6,467 nucleotides of DNA. It comes from an uncultured Eubacteriales bacterium. Lineage in GTDB: Bacteria > Bacillota > Clostridia > Christensenellales > CAG-138. This document shows positions 1 through 4,891 of the stretch, one piece after another. Location of the stretch: the NCBI GenBank assembly GCA_900550525.1, contig URSN01000108.1, positions 1 through 6,467 of the forward strand, read 5' to 3'. Each line of letters opens with the position of its first letter. Within the stretch, counting starts at the first letter, position 1. A program made the position numbers and the translations under genes. The notes below the pieces were generated by a model. The model ran no database searches. It was given only the letters and a program-made list of their open reading frames with translations, and had not been told where the DNA came from.

Positions 1-2
1 AC

Positions 3-626
3 CCCACCGGTTCCGGCGCAGGCATCACCGGCGCTACCGATAAGACTCTGGACATCGGTCTTTCTTCCCGCGCCCTGAAGGCTGACGAGACCGGCGTCAC
101 CGGCACCATCGAAGCTCTGGACGGCATCGCCATCATCGTCAACAAGGACAGCAAGGTCGAGGACCTGACCGTTGATCAGCTCAAGCAGATGTTCACCGGC
201 GAGATCACCAACTGGTCCGAGGTCGGCGGCGACGACGGCGAGATCGTTCTGGTGGGCCGCGAGGCTGGCTCCGGCACCCGCGATGGCTTTGAGAGCATCG
301 TGGACGTGAAGGACAGCTGCAAGTACGCACAGGAGCTGACCGCTACCGGCGCTGTCATCAGCGCTGTGGAGGCCAACCCTCTGGCCATCGGCTACGCTTC
401 CCTGTCCGCTGTGGGCGACACTGTTGCCATGGTCACCGTGGAGGGTGTGGAGTGCAGCGAGGACACCGTGAAGGACGGCAGCTACAAGATCCAGCGTCCC
501 TTCGTGTTTGTCACCAACAAGAGCGTGACCCTGTCTGAGCAGGCACAGGCCTTTGTGGACTTTGCCACCAGCAAGGACGCTGCCGACCTCATCCGCACCG
601 CAGGCGCTGTGCCGGTGAACGAGTAA
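3..626 (+). CDS. pstS: PstS phosphate-binding protein, C-terminal part (5' end outside window)
   Basis: This is the extracytoplasmic phosphate receptor of the PstSCAB ABC importer, probably a lipoprotein, although the signal peptide lies left of the window. The frame is open from base 3 to TAA at 624-626 and gives 207 residues; family members are usually near 280-300, so roughly the first quarter to third is missing. Ligand-site motifs are visible: TGSGAGI at the left edge (visible residues 2-8) and REAGSGTRDGFE (86-97), the phosphate-clamping Ser/Gly/Thr/Arg segment typical of PstS. IGYASL and the end EQAQAFVDFATS...IRTAGAVPVNE also match the second lobe of the family. It is followed by a terminator-like hairpin and then pstC, the usual order. 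Function is well supported; the start cannot be seen. Confidence 0.95.
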   Translation, partial: PTGSGAGITGATDKTLDIGLSSRALKADETGVTGTIEALDGIAIIVNKDSKVEDLTVDQLKQMFTGEITNWSEVGGDDGEIVLVGREAGSGTRDGFESIVDVKDSCKYAQELTATGAVISAVEANPLAIGYASLSAVGDTVAMVTVEGVECSEDTVKDGSYKIQRPFVFVTNKSVTLSEQAQAFVDFATSKDAADLIRTAGAVPVNE

Positions 627-628
627 TT

Positions 629-668
629 ACCGGGTGGTTTGCCTGGGAATGCTCCCCGGTGAACCGCC
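629..668 (+). other. Possible stem-loop just after pstS
   Basis: Two pairings compete here. ACCGGG (629-634) is the exact reverse complement of CCCGGT (655-660). Alternatively GGTGGTT (633-639) pairs with AACCGCC (662-668) with one G-U pair, and a small GGGA/TCCC stem (645-648 with 653-656) fits inside. No T-run follows. It could stabilise the 3' end of the pstS transcript, but stems this short also arise by chance. Confidence 0.3.
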
Positions 669-693
669 TGCCCCGCATCTGAACAAGAAAACT

Positions 694-734
694 GCCGCGT
701 CGGGCTGCCGTTTCTGCGGGCCGACGCGGCTTTT
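694..734 (+). terminator. Terminator-like hairpin between pstS and pstC (likely attenuator)
   Basis: A perfect 10-bp GC-rich stem, GCCGCGTCGG (694-703) with CCGACGCGGC (721-730), is followed directly by TTTTAT (731-736) and preceded by an A-rich stretch (AAGAAAA, 685-691). The 17-base loop can form a further CCG/CGG pairing (708-710 with 717-719). This is the layout of an intrinsic terminator. Placed between pstS and pstC within one operon, it probably lets only part of transcription continue, so that the binding protein is made in excess over the membrane parts. The T-run is short, so termination may be partial. Confidence 0.75.
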
Positions 735-736
735 AT

Positions 737-742
737 AAAGGA
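737..742 (+). promoter_or_regulatory. Ribosome binding site of pstC
   Basis: AAAGGA lies 8 bases before the ATG at 751 and supports that start. It sits directly after the T-run of the hairpin at 694-734. Confidence 0.7.
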
Positions 743-750
743 TTTCAGCT

Positions 751-1662
751 ATGAACAAAAAATCCTATCTGAGCCGGGTGCGGTTGCCCCGCACCCCCGC
801 CGAATGGCTGGAAGCGGTGATGAACTTCATCTTCTTCCTGTGCGGTATGCTGGCTGTGGGCTGCGTGGTGCTCATTTCGGTATACATGGTGATCTCCGGC
901 GTGCCGGCCATCCACAAGATCGGCCTGTTCCAATTCCTGTTCGGCACAAAGTGGGCCTCCACGGCAGCCCAGCCGCTGTTCGGCATCCTGCCCTTTATCC
1001 TTTCCAGCATCTACGGCACGCTGGGCGCTGCCATCATCGGTGTGCCCATCGGCCTGCTGACGGCGGTGTTCCTCTCCAAGGCCGCCGACCCAAAGCTGCG
1101 CACCGTGGTGGTCACCGCCATCGAGCTGCTGTCCGGCATCCCCAGCGTGGTGTTCGGCCTGCTGGGCATGCAGGTGCTGGTGCCCGCCGTGGCAAAGACC
1201 TTCGGCAAGGCTTCCGGTGCCTGCCTGCTGAGCGCCATCGTGGTGCTTTCCATCATGATCTTGCCCAGCATCGTGTCCGTGTCGGTCACGGCGCTGAACG
1301 CCGTGCCGCCGGAGTATGAGCAGGGCCGTTTGGCACTGGGTGCCACCGACACCGAAACAAGGTTCAAGATCAGCATTCCGGCAGCCAAAAGCGGCATTGC
1401 CGCAGGCATTGTGCTGGGCATCGGCCGTGCCATCGGCGAGGCCATGGCGGTGATGATGGTGGCAGGCAACAGCCCCAACATGCCGGACAGTCCCTTCCGC
1501 AGCGTCACCTTCCTGACCACCGCCATCGCCAAGGAGATGAGCTATGCCGGCGGTCTGCAGCGGCAGGCGCTGTTCAGCATCGCGCTGGTGCTGTTCGTCT
1601 TTATCATGATCATCAATGTTGTGCTGAACGTTGTGCTGAAGGGAGGAAGCCGCGATGAATAA
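751..1662 (+). CDS. pstC: PstC, phosphate ABC transporter permease
   Basis: One of the two membrane subunits forming the phosphate channel of PstSCAB. It has 303 residues, normal for the family. The N-terminal 22 residues are basic and cytoplasmic, followed by about six hydrophobic segments, roughly at 24-50, 73-100, 118-146, 155-185, 216-246 and 275-300. The conserved IELLSGIPSVVFGLLG segment begins at residue 124. The cytoplasmic EAA-type loop that contacts the ATPase runs from about residue 189 (YEQGRLALGATDTETRFKIS) into the IGRAIGEAMAVMM membrane helix, a hallmark of PstC. The ATG at 751 has an AAAGGA site at good spacing. The 3' end overlaps pstA by 8 bases, so translation is probably coupled and subunit ratios fixed. 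It is intact with nothing unusual. Confidence 0.97.
   Translation: MNKKSYLSRVRLPRTPAEWLEAVMNFIFFLCGMLAVGCVVLISVYMVISGVPAIHKIGLFQFLFGTKWASTAAQPLFGILPFILSSIYGTLGAAIIGVPIGLLTAVFLSKAADPKLRTVVVTAIELLSGIPSVVFGLLGMQVLVPAVAKTFGKASGACLLSAIVVLSIMILPSIVSVSVTALNAVPPEYEQGRLALGATDTETRFKISIPAAKSGIAAGIVLGIGRAIGEAMAVMMVAGNSPNMPDSPFRSVTFLTTAIAKEMSYAGGLQRQALFSIALVLFVFIMIINVVLNVVLKGGSRDE
1641..1646 (+). promoter_or_regulatory. Ribosome binding site of pstA, inside the end of pstC
   Basis: GGGAGG lies 8 bases before the ATG at 1655. It lies within the last codons of pstC and fixes the pstA start so that the two genes overlap by 8 bases. Confidence 0.75.
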
Positions 1663-2512
1663 GGGCCTTTCGCCTTCCCGTCAGATGTGGAACCGGGTCA
1701 TGACCGCACTGGTCTGGGCCAGTGCCGTGCTGGTGATGGTGCTGGTGGCCGGTATCATCGGCATGGTGCTGGTGCGGGGCATCCCCCACATCAGCTGGAA
1801 GTTCCTTTCTACCACTGCCAGTGTGCTGAAAAAGACCGACGGCATCCTGCCTGCCATCCTCAACACACTGTATGTCATTGTGCTGACATTACTGATCGTA
1901 CTGCCGCTGGGCGTGGGCGCGGCGGTCTACCTGACCGAGTATGCCTCCAACCGGCGGCTCATCGAGGTCATTGAGTTCACCATCGAATCGCTGGCGGGCA
2001 TCCCCAGCATCATCTACGGTCTGGTGGGTATGCTGGTGTTCAGTCAGGCGCTGGGCTTCCAGACCTGTCTGCTGTCCGGTTCACTTACGCTGGTGGTCAT
2101 GAACCTGCCCACCATCATCCGTACCACACAGGAGTCCCTCAAAACGGTGCCGCAGGGCTACCGGGAGGGCGCTCTGGGCCTCGGCGCGGGCAAGTGGCAC
2201 ATCATCCGCACCATCGTGCTGCCCTGCAGCATCGACGGCATCGTGACCGGCTGCATTCTGGCCGTGGGCCGCATCGTGGGCGAAAGTGCCGCCCTGCTTT
2301 TCACCGCCGGTGCCGCAGAGGTCATTGCCAAGAGCGTGGCCAAAGCCTACACCTCCAACGGTGCCACCCTGTCGGTGCTGCTGTACCTGCGTGCCTTTGA
2401 GGACGGCGATTTCGCTTCCGCATGGGGCATCGGTGCGGTGCTGCTGGTGCTGGTGCTGGCCATCAACCTTGCGGCGCGGCTGGCAAAGACTAAGCTGAAA
2501 CAGAAACAGTAA
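1655..2512 (+). CDS. pstA: PstA, phosphate ABC transporter permease
   Basis: Second membrane subunit of PstSCAB, pairing with PstC. It has 285 residues, usual for the family. The N-terminal hydrophobic helix is at about 15-39 and is followed by the core permease helices. The conserved IESLAGIPSIIYGLVG segment begins at residue 110. The EAA-type coupling loop starts near residue 169 (YREGALGLGAGKWHIIRTIV), followed by VGRIVGESAALLFTAGA, characteristic of PstA. The protein ends in a basic tail (RLAKTKLKQKQ). The start at 1655 is set by GGGAGG at 1641-1646. The TAA at 2510-2512 lies inside an 11-bp inverted repeat (2505-2529). The gene is intact, and its codon use resembles pstC and pstS rather than phoU and later genes. 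Confidence 0.97.
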   Translation: MNKGLSPSRQMWNRVMTALVWASAVLVMVLVAGIIGMVLVRGIPHISWKFLSTTASVLKKTDGILPAILNTLYVIVLTLLIVLPLGVGAAVYLTEYASNRRLIEVIEFTIESLAGIPSIIYGLVGMLVFSQALGFQTCLLSGSLTLVVMNLPTIIRTTQESLKTVPQGYREGALGLGAGKWHIIRTIVLPCSIDGIVTGCILAVGRIVGESAALLFTAGAAEVIAKSVAKAYTSNGATLSVLLYLRAFEDGDFASAWGIGAVLLVLVLAINLAARLAKTKLKQKQ

Positions 2513-2529
2513 AATTTGATTTTACTGTT
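2505..2529 (+). repeat. Inverted repeat spanning the pstA stop codon
   Basis: AACAGTAAAAT (2505-2515) and ATTTTACTGTT (2519-2529) are exact reverse complements separated by TTG. The pstA TAA (2510-2512) is in the left arm. The stem is AT-rich and no T-run follows on the + strand, so it is not a clear terminator. It could act as an mRNA stability or processing element between pstA and pstB. Confidence 0.6.
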
Positions 2530-2533
2530 CAAA

Positions 2534-2569
2534 ATGGCCTCCGCATTCGCTCTGGCCATGAATAGCGGA
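2534..2569 (+). other. Two mutually exclusive RNA stems in the pstA-pstB spacer
   Basis: ATGGCC (2534-2539) can pair with GGCCAT (2554-2559). TCCGCATTC (2540-2548) can instead pair with GAATAGCGGA (2560-2569) as nine pairs with one bulged A. The two stems cross each other with no linker bases on two sides, so they are more likely alternatives than a pseudoknot. Whether either forms in the cell is unknown. Confidence 0.35.
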
Positions 2570-2586
2570 AAATTATTTTTAATTTC

Positions 2587-2622
2587 GTAGATTTGAAAAA
2601 TCTGCGGATTTTTCAAATCTAC
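2587..2622 (+). repeat. Perfect 16-bp hairpin with UGCG tetraloop
   Basis: The left arm GTAGATTTGAAAAATC (2587-2602) and right arm GATTTTTCAAATCTAC (2607-2622) match without a mismatch. The loop is TGCG (2603-2606), closed by a C-G pair. In the + strand RNA this is C(UGCG)G, a member of the very stable UNCG tetraloop class. The opposite strand would carry CGCA, which is not of that class, so the sense transcript is the likely folded form. Only CTTTTC follows the stem, so termination would be weak. A role in attenuation, RNase protection or processing between pstA and pstB is inference. Confidence 0.75.
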
Positions 2623-2656
2623 CTTTTCACGGGAAGGGTCGAAACGGTAAACTTCC

Positions 2657-2671
2657 TGTTGAAATTCAACA
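2657..2671. promoter_or_regulatory. 15-base palindrome upstream of pstB (candidate operator)
   Basis: TGTTGAA, a central A, and TTCAACA form a perfect 7-1-7 dyad ending 12 bases before the pstB ATG and just upstream of its ribosome binding site. It could be a protein-binding site, or in RNA a 5-bp stem with a 5-base loop beside the Shine-Dalgarno. Only one copy is visible, so the call is tentative. Confidence 0.3.
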
Positions 2672-2673
2672 AT

Positions 2674-2678
2674 GAGGT
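2674..2678 (+). promoter_or_regulatory. Ribosome binding site of pstB
   Basis: GAGGT ends 5 bases before the ATG at 2684, supporting this as the original pstB start. No comparable site precedes the internal ATG at 2852, so restart after the TAG is unlikely to be efficient. Confidence 0.65.
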
Positions 2679-2836
2679 ATTCTATGGAAAACACGAATGT
2701 GCCGGTGATATCGGCAAAAGACCTGAACCTCTGGTACGGCGACTTCAAGGCGCTGAAAGGCATTTCGCTGGACGTGGGCGAGCGGGAGATCACCGCTCTC
2801 ATCGGCCCTTCCGGCTGCGGCAAGGCCACCTTTTTA

Positions 2837-2839
2837 TAG
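2837..2839 (+). other. In-frame TAG inside pstB
   Basis: The reading frame from 2684 meets TAG here, 15 bases after the altered Walker A Ser/Ala codon (2825-2827). The frame itself is not shifted: PstB sequence continues in the same frame ([18 protein letters not shown]). One C-to-T change from CAG (Gln) or one A-to-T change from AAG (Lys) would produce it; an Arg codon would need at least two changes. None of the other complete genes in the window ends in TAG. Confidence 0.95.
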
Positions 2840-3079
2840 ACCCTCAACCGCATGAACGACCTTGTGCCGAATGTGCGCATCGAGGGCGATGTGCGGCTGA
2901 AGGGCGAGGACATCTTTGCCCGGGAAATGCAGCTTACAGACCTGCGCCGCCGGGTGGGCATGGTGTTCCAGAAGGCCAATCCCTTCCCCATGAGCATTTA
3001 CGACAATATCACCTACGGCCCCAAGCTGCACGGCGTGCGCAATAAGGCTGAGCTGGACGAGCTGGTGGAAAGCTCTCTG

Positions 3080-3180
3080 CGGGGCGCGGCCCTGTGGGAC
3101 GAGGTGAAGGACCGCCTGAAAAAGAGCGCGCTGGGCCTTTCCGGCGGCCAGCAGCAGCGGCTGTGCATCGCGCGCGCGCT
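3080..3180. other. Composition breakpoint inside pstB
   Basis: Left of this zone CGCG occurs about ten times in 3,080 bases by hand count, Ala is mostly GCC or GCT, and Thr mostly ACC. From about 3083 CGCG becomes frequent (for example the CGCGCGCG run near 3170), Ala turns to GCG, and ACG and CTC codons become common. The change persists to the right edge. The reading frame is unbroken across it, and it falls next to the highly conserved signature motif region. Recombination between related operons or a chimeric assembly would both look like this. Confidence 0.65.
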
Positions 3181-3435
3181 GGCGGTGCAGCCGGAGGTGC
3201 TGCTCATGGACGAGCCGACCAGCGCGCTCGACCCCATCTCCACCGCGCGCATCGAGGAGCTGGCGGTGGAGCTGAAAAAGGAGTATACCATCGTCATCGT
3301 GACGCATAACATGCAGCAGGCGGCGCGCATCTCCGACCGGACGGCCTTCTTCCTGCTCGGCGAGATGATCGAGTACGGCCTGACGGAGCAGGTGTTCTCC
3401 CTGCCCAGGGACAAGCGCACCGAGGACTATATCAC

Positions 3436-3442
3436 GGGGAGG
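3436..3442 (+). promoter_or_regulatory. Ribosome binding site of phoU, inside the end of pstB
   Basis: GGGGAGG lies 8 bases before the phoU ATG at 3451 and supports the TGATG overlap as the true start. Confidence 0.75.
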
Positions 3443-3450
3443 TTTGGCTG

Positions 3451-4116
3451 ATGCGCAGCAGATTTGACCAGCAGCTCGACCAGCTGCATACCGAGCTCAT
3501 CGAGATGGGCGCGCTCATCGAATACGCCATCAAAAGCGCGGCGGACGCGCTGCTCGAGCAGAGCGCCGCGCTGGCGGCGCGCTCCATCGCCTTCGACCGC
3601 GAGGTGGACCAGAAGGAGAAGGACATCGAATCGCTGTGCCTCAAGCTCCTTTTGCAGCAGCAGCCCGTGGCGCGCGATTTGCGCCTCATCAGCGCCGCGC
3701 TCAAGATGATCACGGACATGGAGCGCATCGGCGATCAGTCGGCCGACATCGCGGAGATCGTCACGCACCTTGCCGGCCGGCCGTACATCACCGACCTGTC
3801 CGCGCTCAAGCGCATGTCGGAGGCGGCGTGCGGCATGGTCGCGCGCAGCGTGGACGCGTTCGTGCAGCGCGACCTGGCGCTCGCCGAGGCCGTCGTGCGC
3901 GACGACGACATCGTGGACGCGCAGTTCTGCGCCGTGCGCGCCACGCTCGTGGAGCTCATCCGCAAGGACGGCGCCAACGGCGAGCAGGCGCTCGATCTGC
4001 TGATGGTGGCAAAATATCTCGAGCGGATCGGAGATCATGCTGTCAATATCGCCGAATGGGTGATATACTCTATTACGGGGGTCCACAAAAACGAGGAGCT
4101 GGAAAAACCGATATGA
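3451..4116 (+). CDS. phoU: PhoU, phosphate signalling regulator
   Basis: PhoU is a cytoplasmic helical protein that conveys the state of the Pst transporter to the PhoR kinase and damps Pho activation and phosphate uptake. It has 221 residues, usual for the family. The two tandem three-helix repeats are clear. The first contains FDREVDQKEKDIESLCL and MERIGDQSADIAE (Glu91, Asp95); the second contains VVRDDDIVDAQF and LERIGDHAVNIAEW (Glu191, Asp195). These E-R-I-G-D motifs are the acidic metal-binding sites of the family. The start overlaps the pstB stop by one base (TGATG) and the end overlaps the regulator by four (ATGA), indicating coupled translation. The gene is strongly GC-rich with GCG, CTC and ACG codons, unlike pstS, pstC and pstA. 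It looks intact. Confidence 0.96.
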   Translation: MRSRFDQQLDQLHTELIEMGALIEYAIKSAADALLEQSAALAARSIAFDREVDQKEKDIESLCLKLLLQQQPVARDLRLISAALKMITDMERIGDQSADIAEIVTHLAGRPYITDLSALKRMSEAACGMVARSVDAFVQRDLALAEAVVRDDDIVDAQFCAVRATLVELIRKDGANGEQALDLLMVAKYLERIGDHAVNIAEWVIYSITGVHKNEELEKPI

Positions 4117-4793
4117 TCTTTTATGCCGAGGACGACACGAACATCCGCGAGCTTGTGCTCTATACGCTGCAAAAGAGCGGCTTTGCCGCGCGCGGCTTTG
4201 CCGACGGCGCGGCGCTGATGCAGGCGATGCGCGCGGAGCTGCCGGACCTCGTGCTGCTCGATGTGATGCTGCCCGGCGAGGATGGCGTGTCGCTCCTGCG
4301 GCGCCTGCGCGCCGACGGGCGCACGCGCGATCTGCCCATCATGCTCATCACCGCGCGCGGCGCGGAGTTTGACAAGGTGCTGGGGCTGGACAGCGGCGCG
4401 GACGATTACCTGACAAAGCCCTTTGGCATGATGGAGCTGGTGGCCCGCGTGCGCGCGCTGCTGCGGCGCAGCGGCCGCGCGGCGGAAACGGCCCCGGCGG
4501 ACCTGACGTTCGGCGGCATCCGCCTCTCGCCCGCGGCGCGCACGGTCACGGCCGACGGCGCGCCCGTCACGCTGACGAAGAAGGAGTTCGACCTGCTGCC
4601 GCTGCTCATGACGCGGCCCGGCCGCGCGTTCACGCGCGACGTGCTGCTCGAGCAGGTCTGGGGCTACGATTACGAGGGCGGCACGCGCACGGTGGACGTG
4701 CACATCCAGACGCTGCGGCAAAAGCTCGGCCCCTGCGGGCGGCATATCGAGACGCTGCGCGGCGTCGGCTACCGGCTGGGGGACGGCGTCTGA
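4113..4793 (+). CDS. phoB: PhoB/PhoP-type response regulator (OmpR family)
   Basis: DNA-binding response regulator of 226 residues, expected to be phosphorylated by the kinase encoded next to it and to control phosphate-starvation genes, probably this operon included. The receiver domain (about 1-120) has the acidic pocket EDD at 6-8, phospho-acceptor Asp50 in LVLLDVMLPGEDG, Thr80 in LITARG, and Lys102 in DDYLTKPFG. The winged-helix domain (about 131-224) contains LTKKEFDLLPLLM, VLLEQVWGYDYEG, the recognition helix RTVDVHIQTLRQKLG (from Arg192) and the closing GVGYRL. The ATG overlaps the phoU stop (ATGA). A GAGGAG at 4093-4098 is 14 bases away, rather far, so coupling to phoU probably matters. 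Naming as PhoB (PhoP in Bacillus) rests on family plus its place beside pst-phoU. Confidence 0.93.
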   Translation: MIFYAEDDTNIRELVLYTLQKSGFAARGFADGAALMQAMRAELPDLVLLDVMLPGEDGVSLLRRLRADGRTRDLPIMLITARGAEFDKVLGLDSGADDYLTKPFGMMELVARVRALLRRSGRAAETAPADLTFGGIRLSPAARTVTADGAPVTLTKKEFDLLPLLMTRPGRAFTRDVLLEQVWGYDYEGGTRTVDVHIQTLRQKLGPCGRHIETLRGVGYRLGDGV

Positions 4794-4891
4794 CGCGCGG
4801 TACACGGCGCGCGGGCGCAGGGCGGCGCAGGACACGGGGCGTATGGCGCGCAGGGCGCGGGCGCGCATGACAAAAACGGGAGGCGCGGCGC
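4794..4891. other. GC-rich spacer between regulator and kinase
   Basis: Ninety-eight bases, almost all G and C with many GCGC runs, separate two genes that are often overlapping or nearly so. Two similar 21-base stretches (4804-4824 and 4843-4863, period 39) share an A(C/T)GGCGCGC core. No gene or terminator is evident. A TGA at 4868-4870 in the kinase frame closes off any earlier kinase start. Confidence 0.5.
4878..4883 (+). promoter_or_regulatory. Ribosome binding site of the histidine kinase
   Basis: GGGAGG lies 8 bases before the ATG at 4892. Together with the in-frame TGA at 4868-4870 it settles the kinase start. An 11-base direct repeat, GCGCATGACAA, covers this start (4888-4898) and a second ATG in another frame (4863-4873). 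Confidence 0.75.

Larger units (their letters stand above)
2513..2683. other. AT-rich structured spacer between pstA and pstB
   Basis: These 171 bases separate two genes that are often only a few bases apart in pst operons, and they are much more AT-rich than the genes on either side. I see no gene in them. They hold most of the repeat over the pstA stop, a pair of competing stems (2534-2569), a perfect 16-bp hairpin (2587-2622), a 15-base palindrome (2657-2671) and the pstB ribosome binding site. No convincing -35/-10 pair was found. The dense dyad symmetry suggests a mobile or dispersed intergenic repeat, or an RNA control element. I cannot decide which from one copy. Confidence 0.6.
2684..3451 (+). 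pseudogene. pstB: PstB phosphate ABC transporter ATPase, interrupted by in-frame TAG
   Basis: ATPase subunit of PstSCAB. One frame covers 2684-3451, 255 residues if the stop is ignored, full family length. Motifs in order: Walker A GPSGCGKA (41-48), Q-loop Gln96, signature LSGGQQQR (152-159), Walker B LLMDEP with Asp176 and Glu177, and H-loop His208. Two defects lie in the N-terminal part. Walker A ends KA instead of KS or KT, losing the Mg2+-binding hydroxyl. Codon 52 (2837-2839) is TAG, within GKATFL*TLNRMND where relatives usually carry a residue such as Arg or Lys. Normal translation gives a 51-residue fragment. The next Met (2852) would give 199 residues lacking Walker A and has no visible ribosome binding site. 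Everything downstream remains open and conserved, so the damage is recent, read through, or a sequence error. Base composition changes at about codons 133-165. Confidence 0.85.

Noticed and set aside
1120..2030. Similar segments in pstC and pstA (SGIPSVVFGLLG and AGIPSIIYGLVG) as a DNA repeat
   Set aside because: This is the expected similarity of two homologous permease subunits, not a repeat element.
2534..2569. An H-type RNA pseudoknot formed by both crossing stems at once
   Set aside because: There are no linker bases between the stems where loops must cross the grooves, so both stems are unlikely to form together. They are recorded as alternatives instead.
2513..2683. A promoter for pstB in the AT-rich spacer
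   Set aside because: TTGAAA- and TTTACT-like boxes exist, but none has a matching -10 box at 16-18 bases. AT-rich sequence gives such partial matches easily.
2347..2997. 216-codon open frame on the - strand across the pstA-pstB spacer
   Set aside because: It lies antisense to the conserved pstA end and pstB start, and its protein shows no recognisable family. It looks like a by-product of codon bias plus the spacer.
2852..3451. A separate 199-residue gene starting at the internal ATG of pstB
   Set aside because: It is the in-frame remainder of PstB, lacks Walker A and has no ribosome binding site upstream of 2852. It is better described as the downstream part of an interrupted pstB.
3427..4086. 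219-codon open frame on the - strand opposite phoU
   Set aside because: Same cause: antisense of a GC-rich gene, with no domain signal, against a clear PhoU on the + strand.
3636..4112. N-terminal extension of the response regulator upstream of 4113
   Set aside because: The frame stays open upstream but encodes Arg/Ala/His-rich nonsense overlapping phoU. The receiver domain begins properly at MIFYAEDD from the ATG at 4113.
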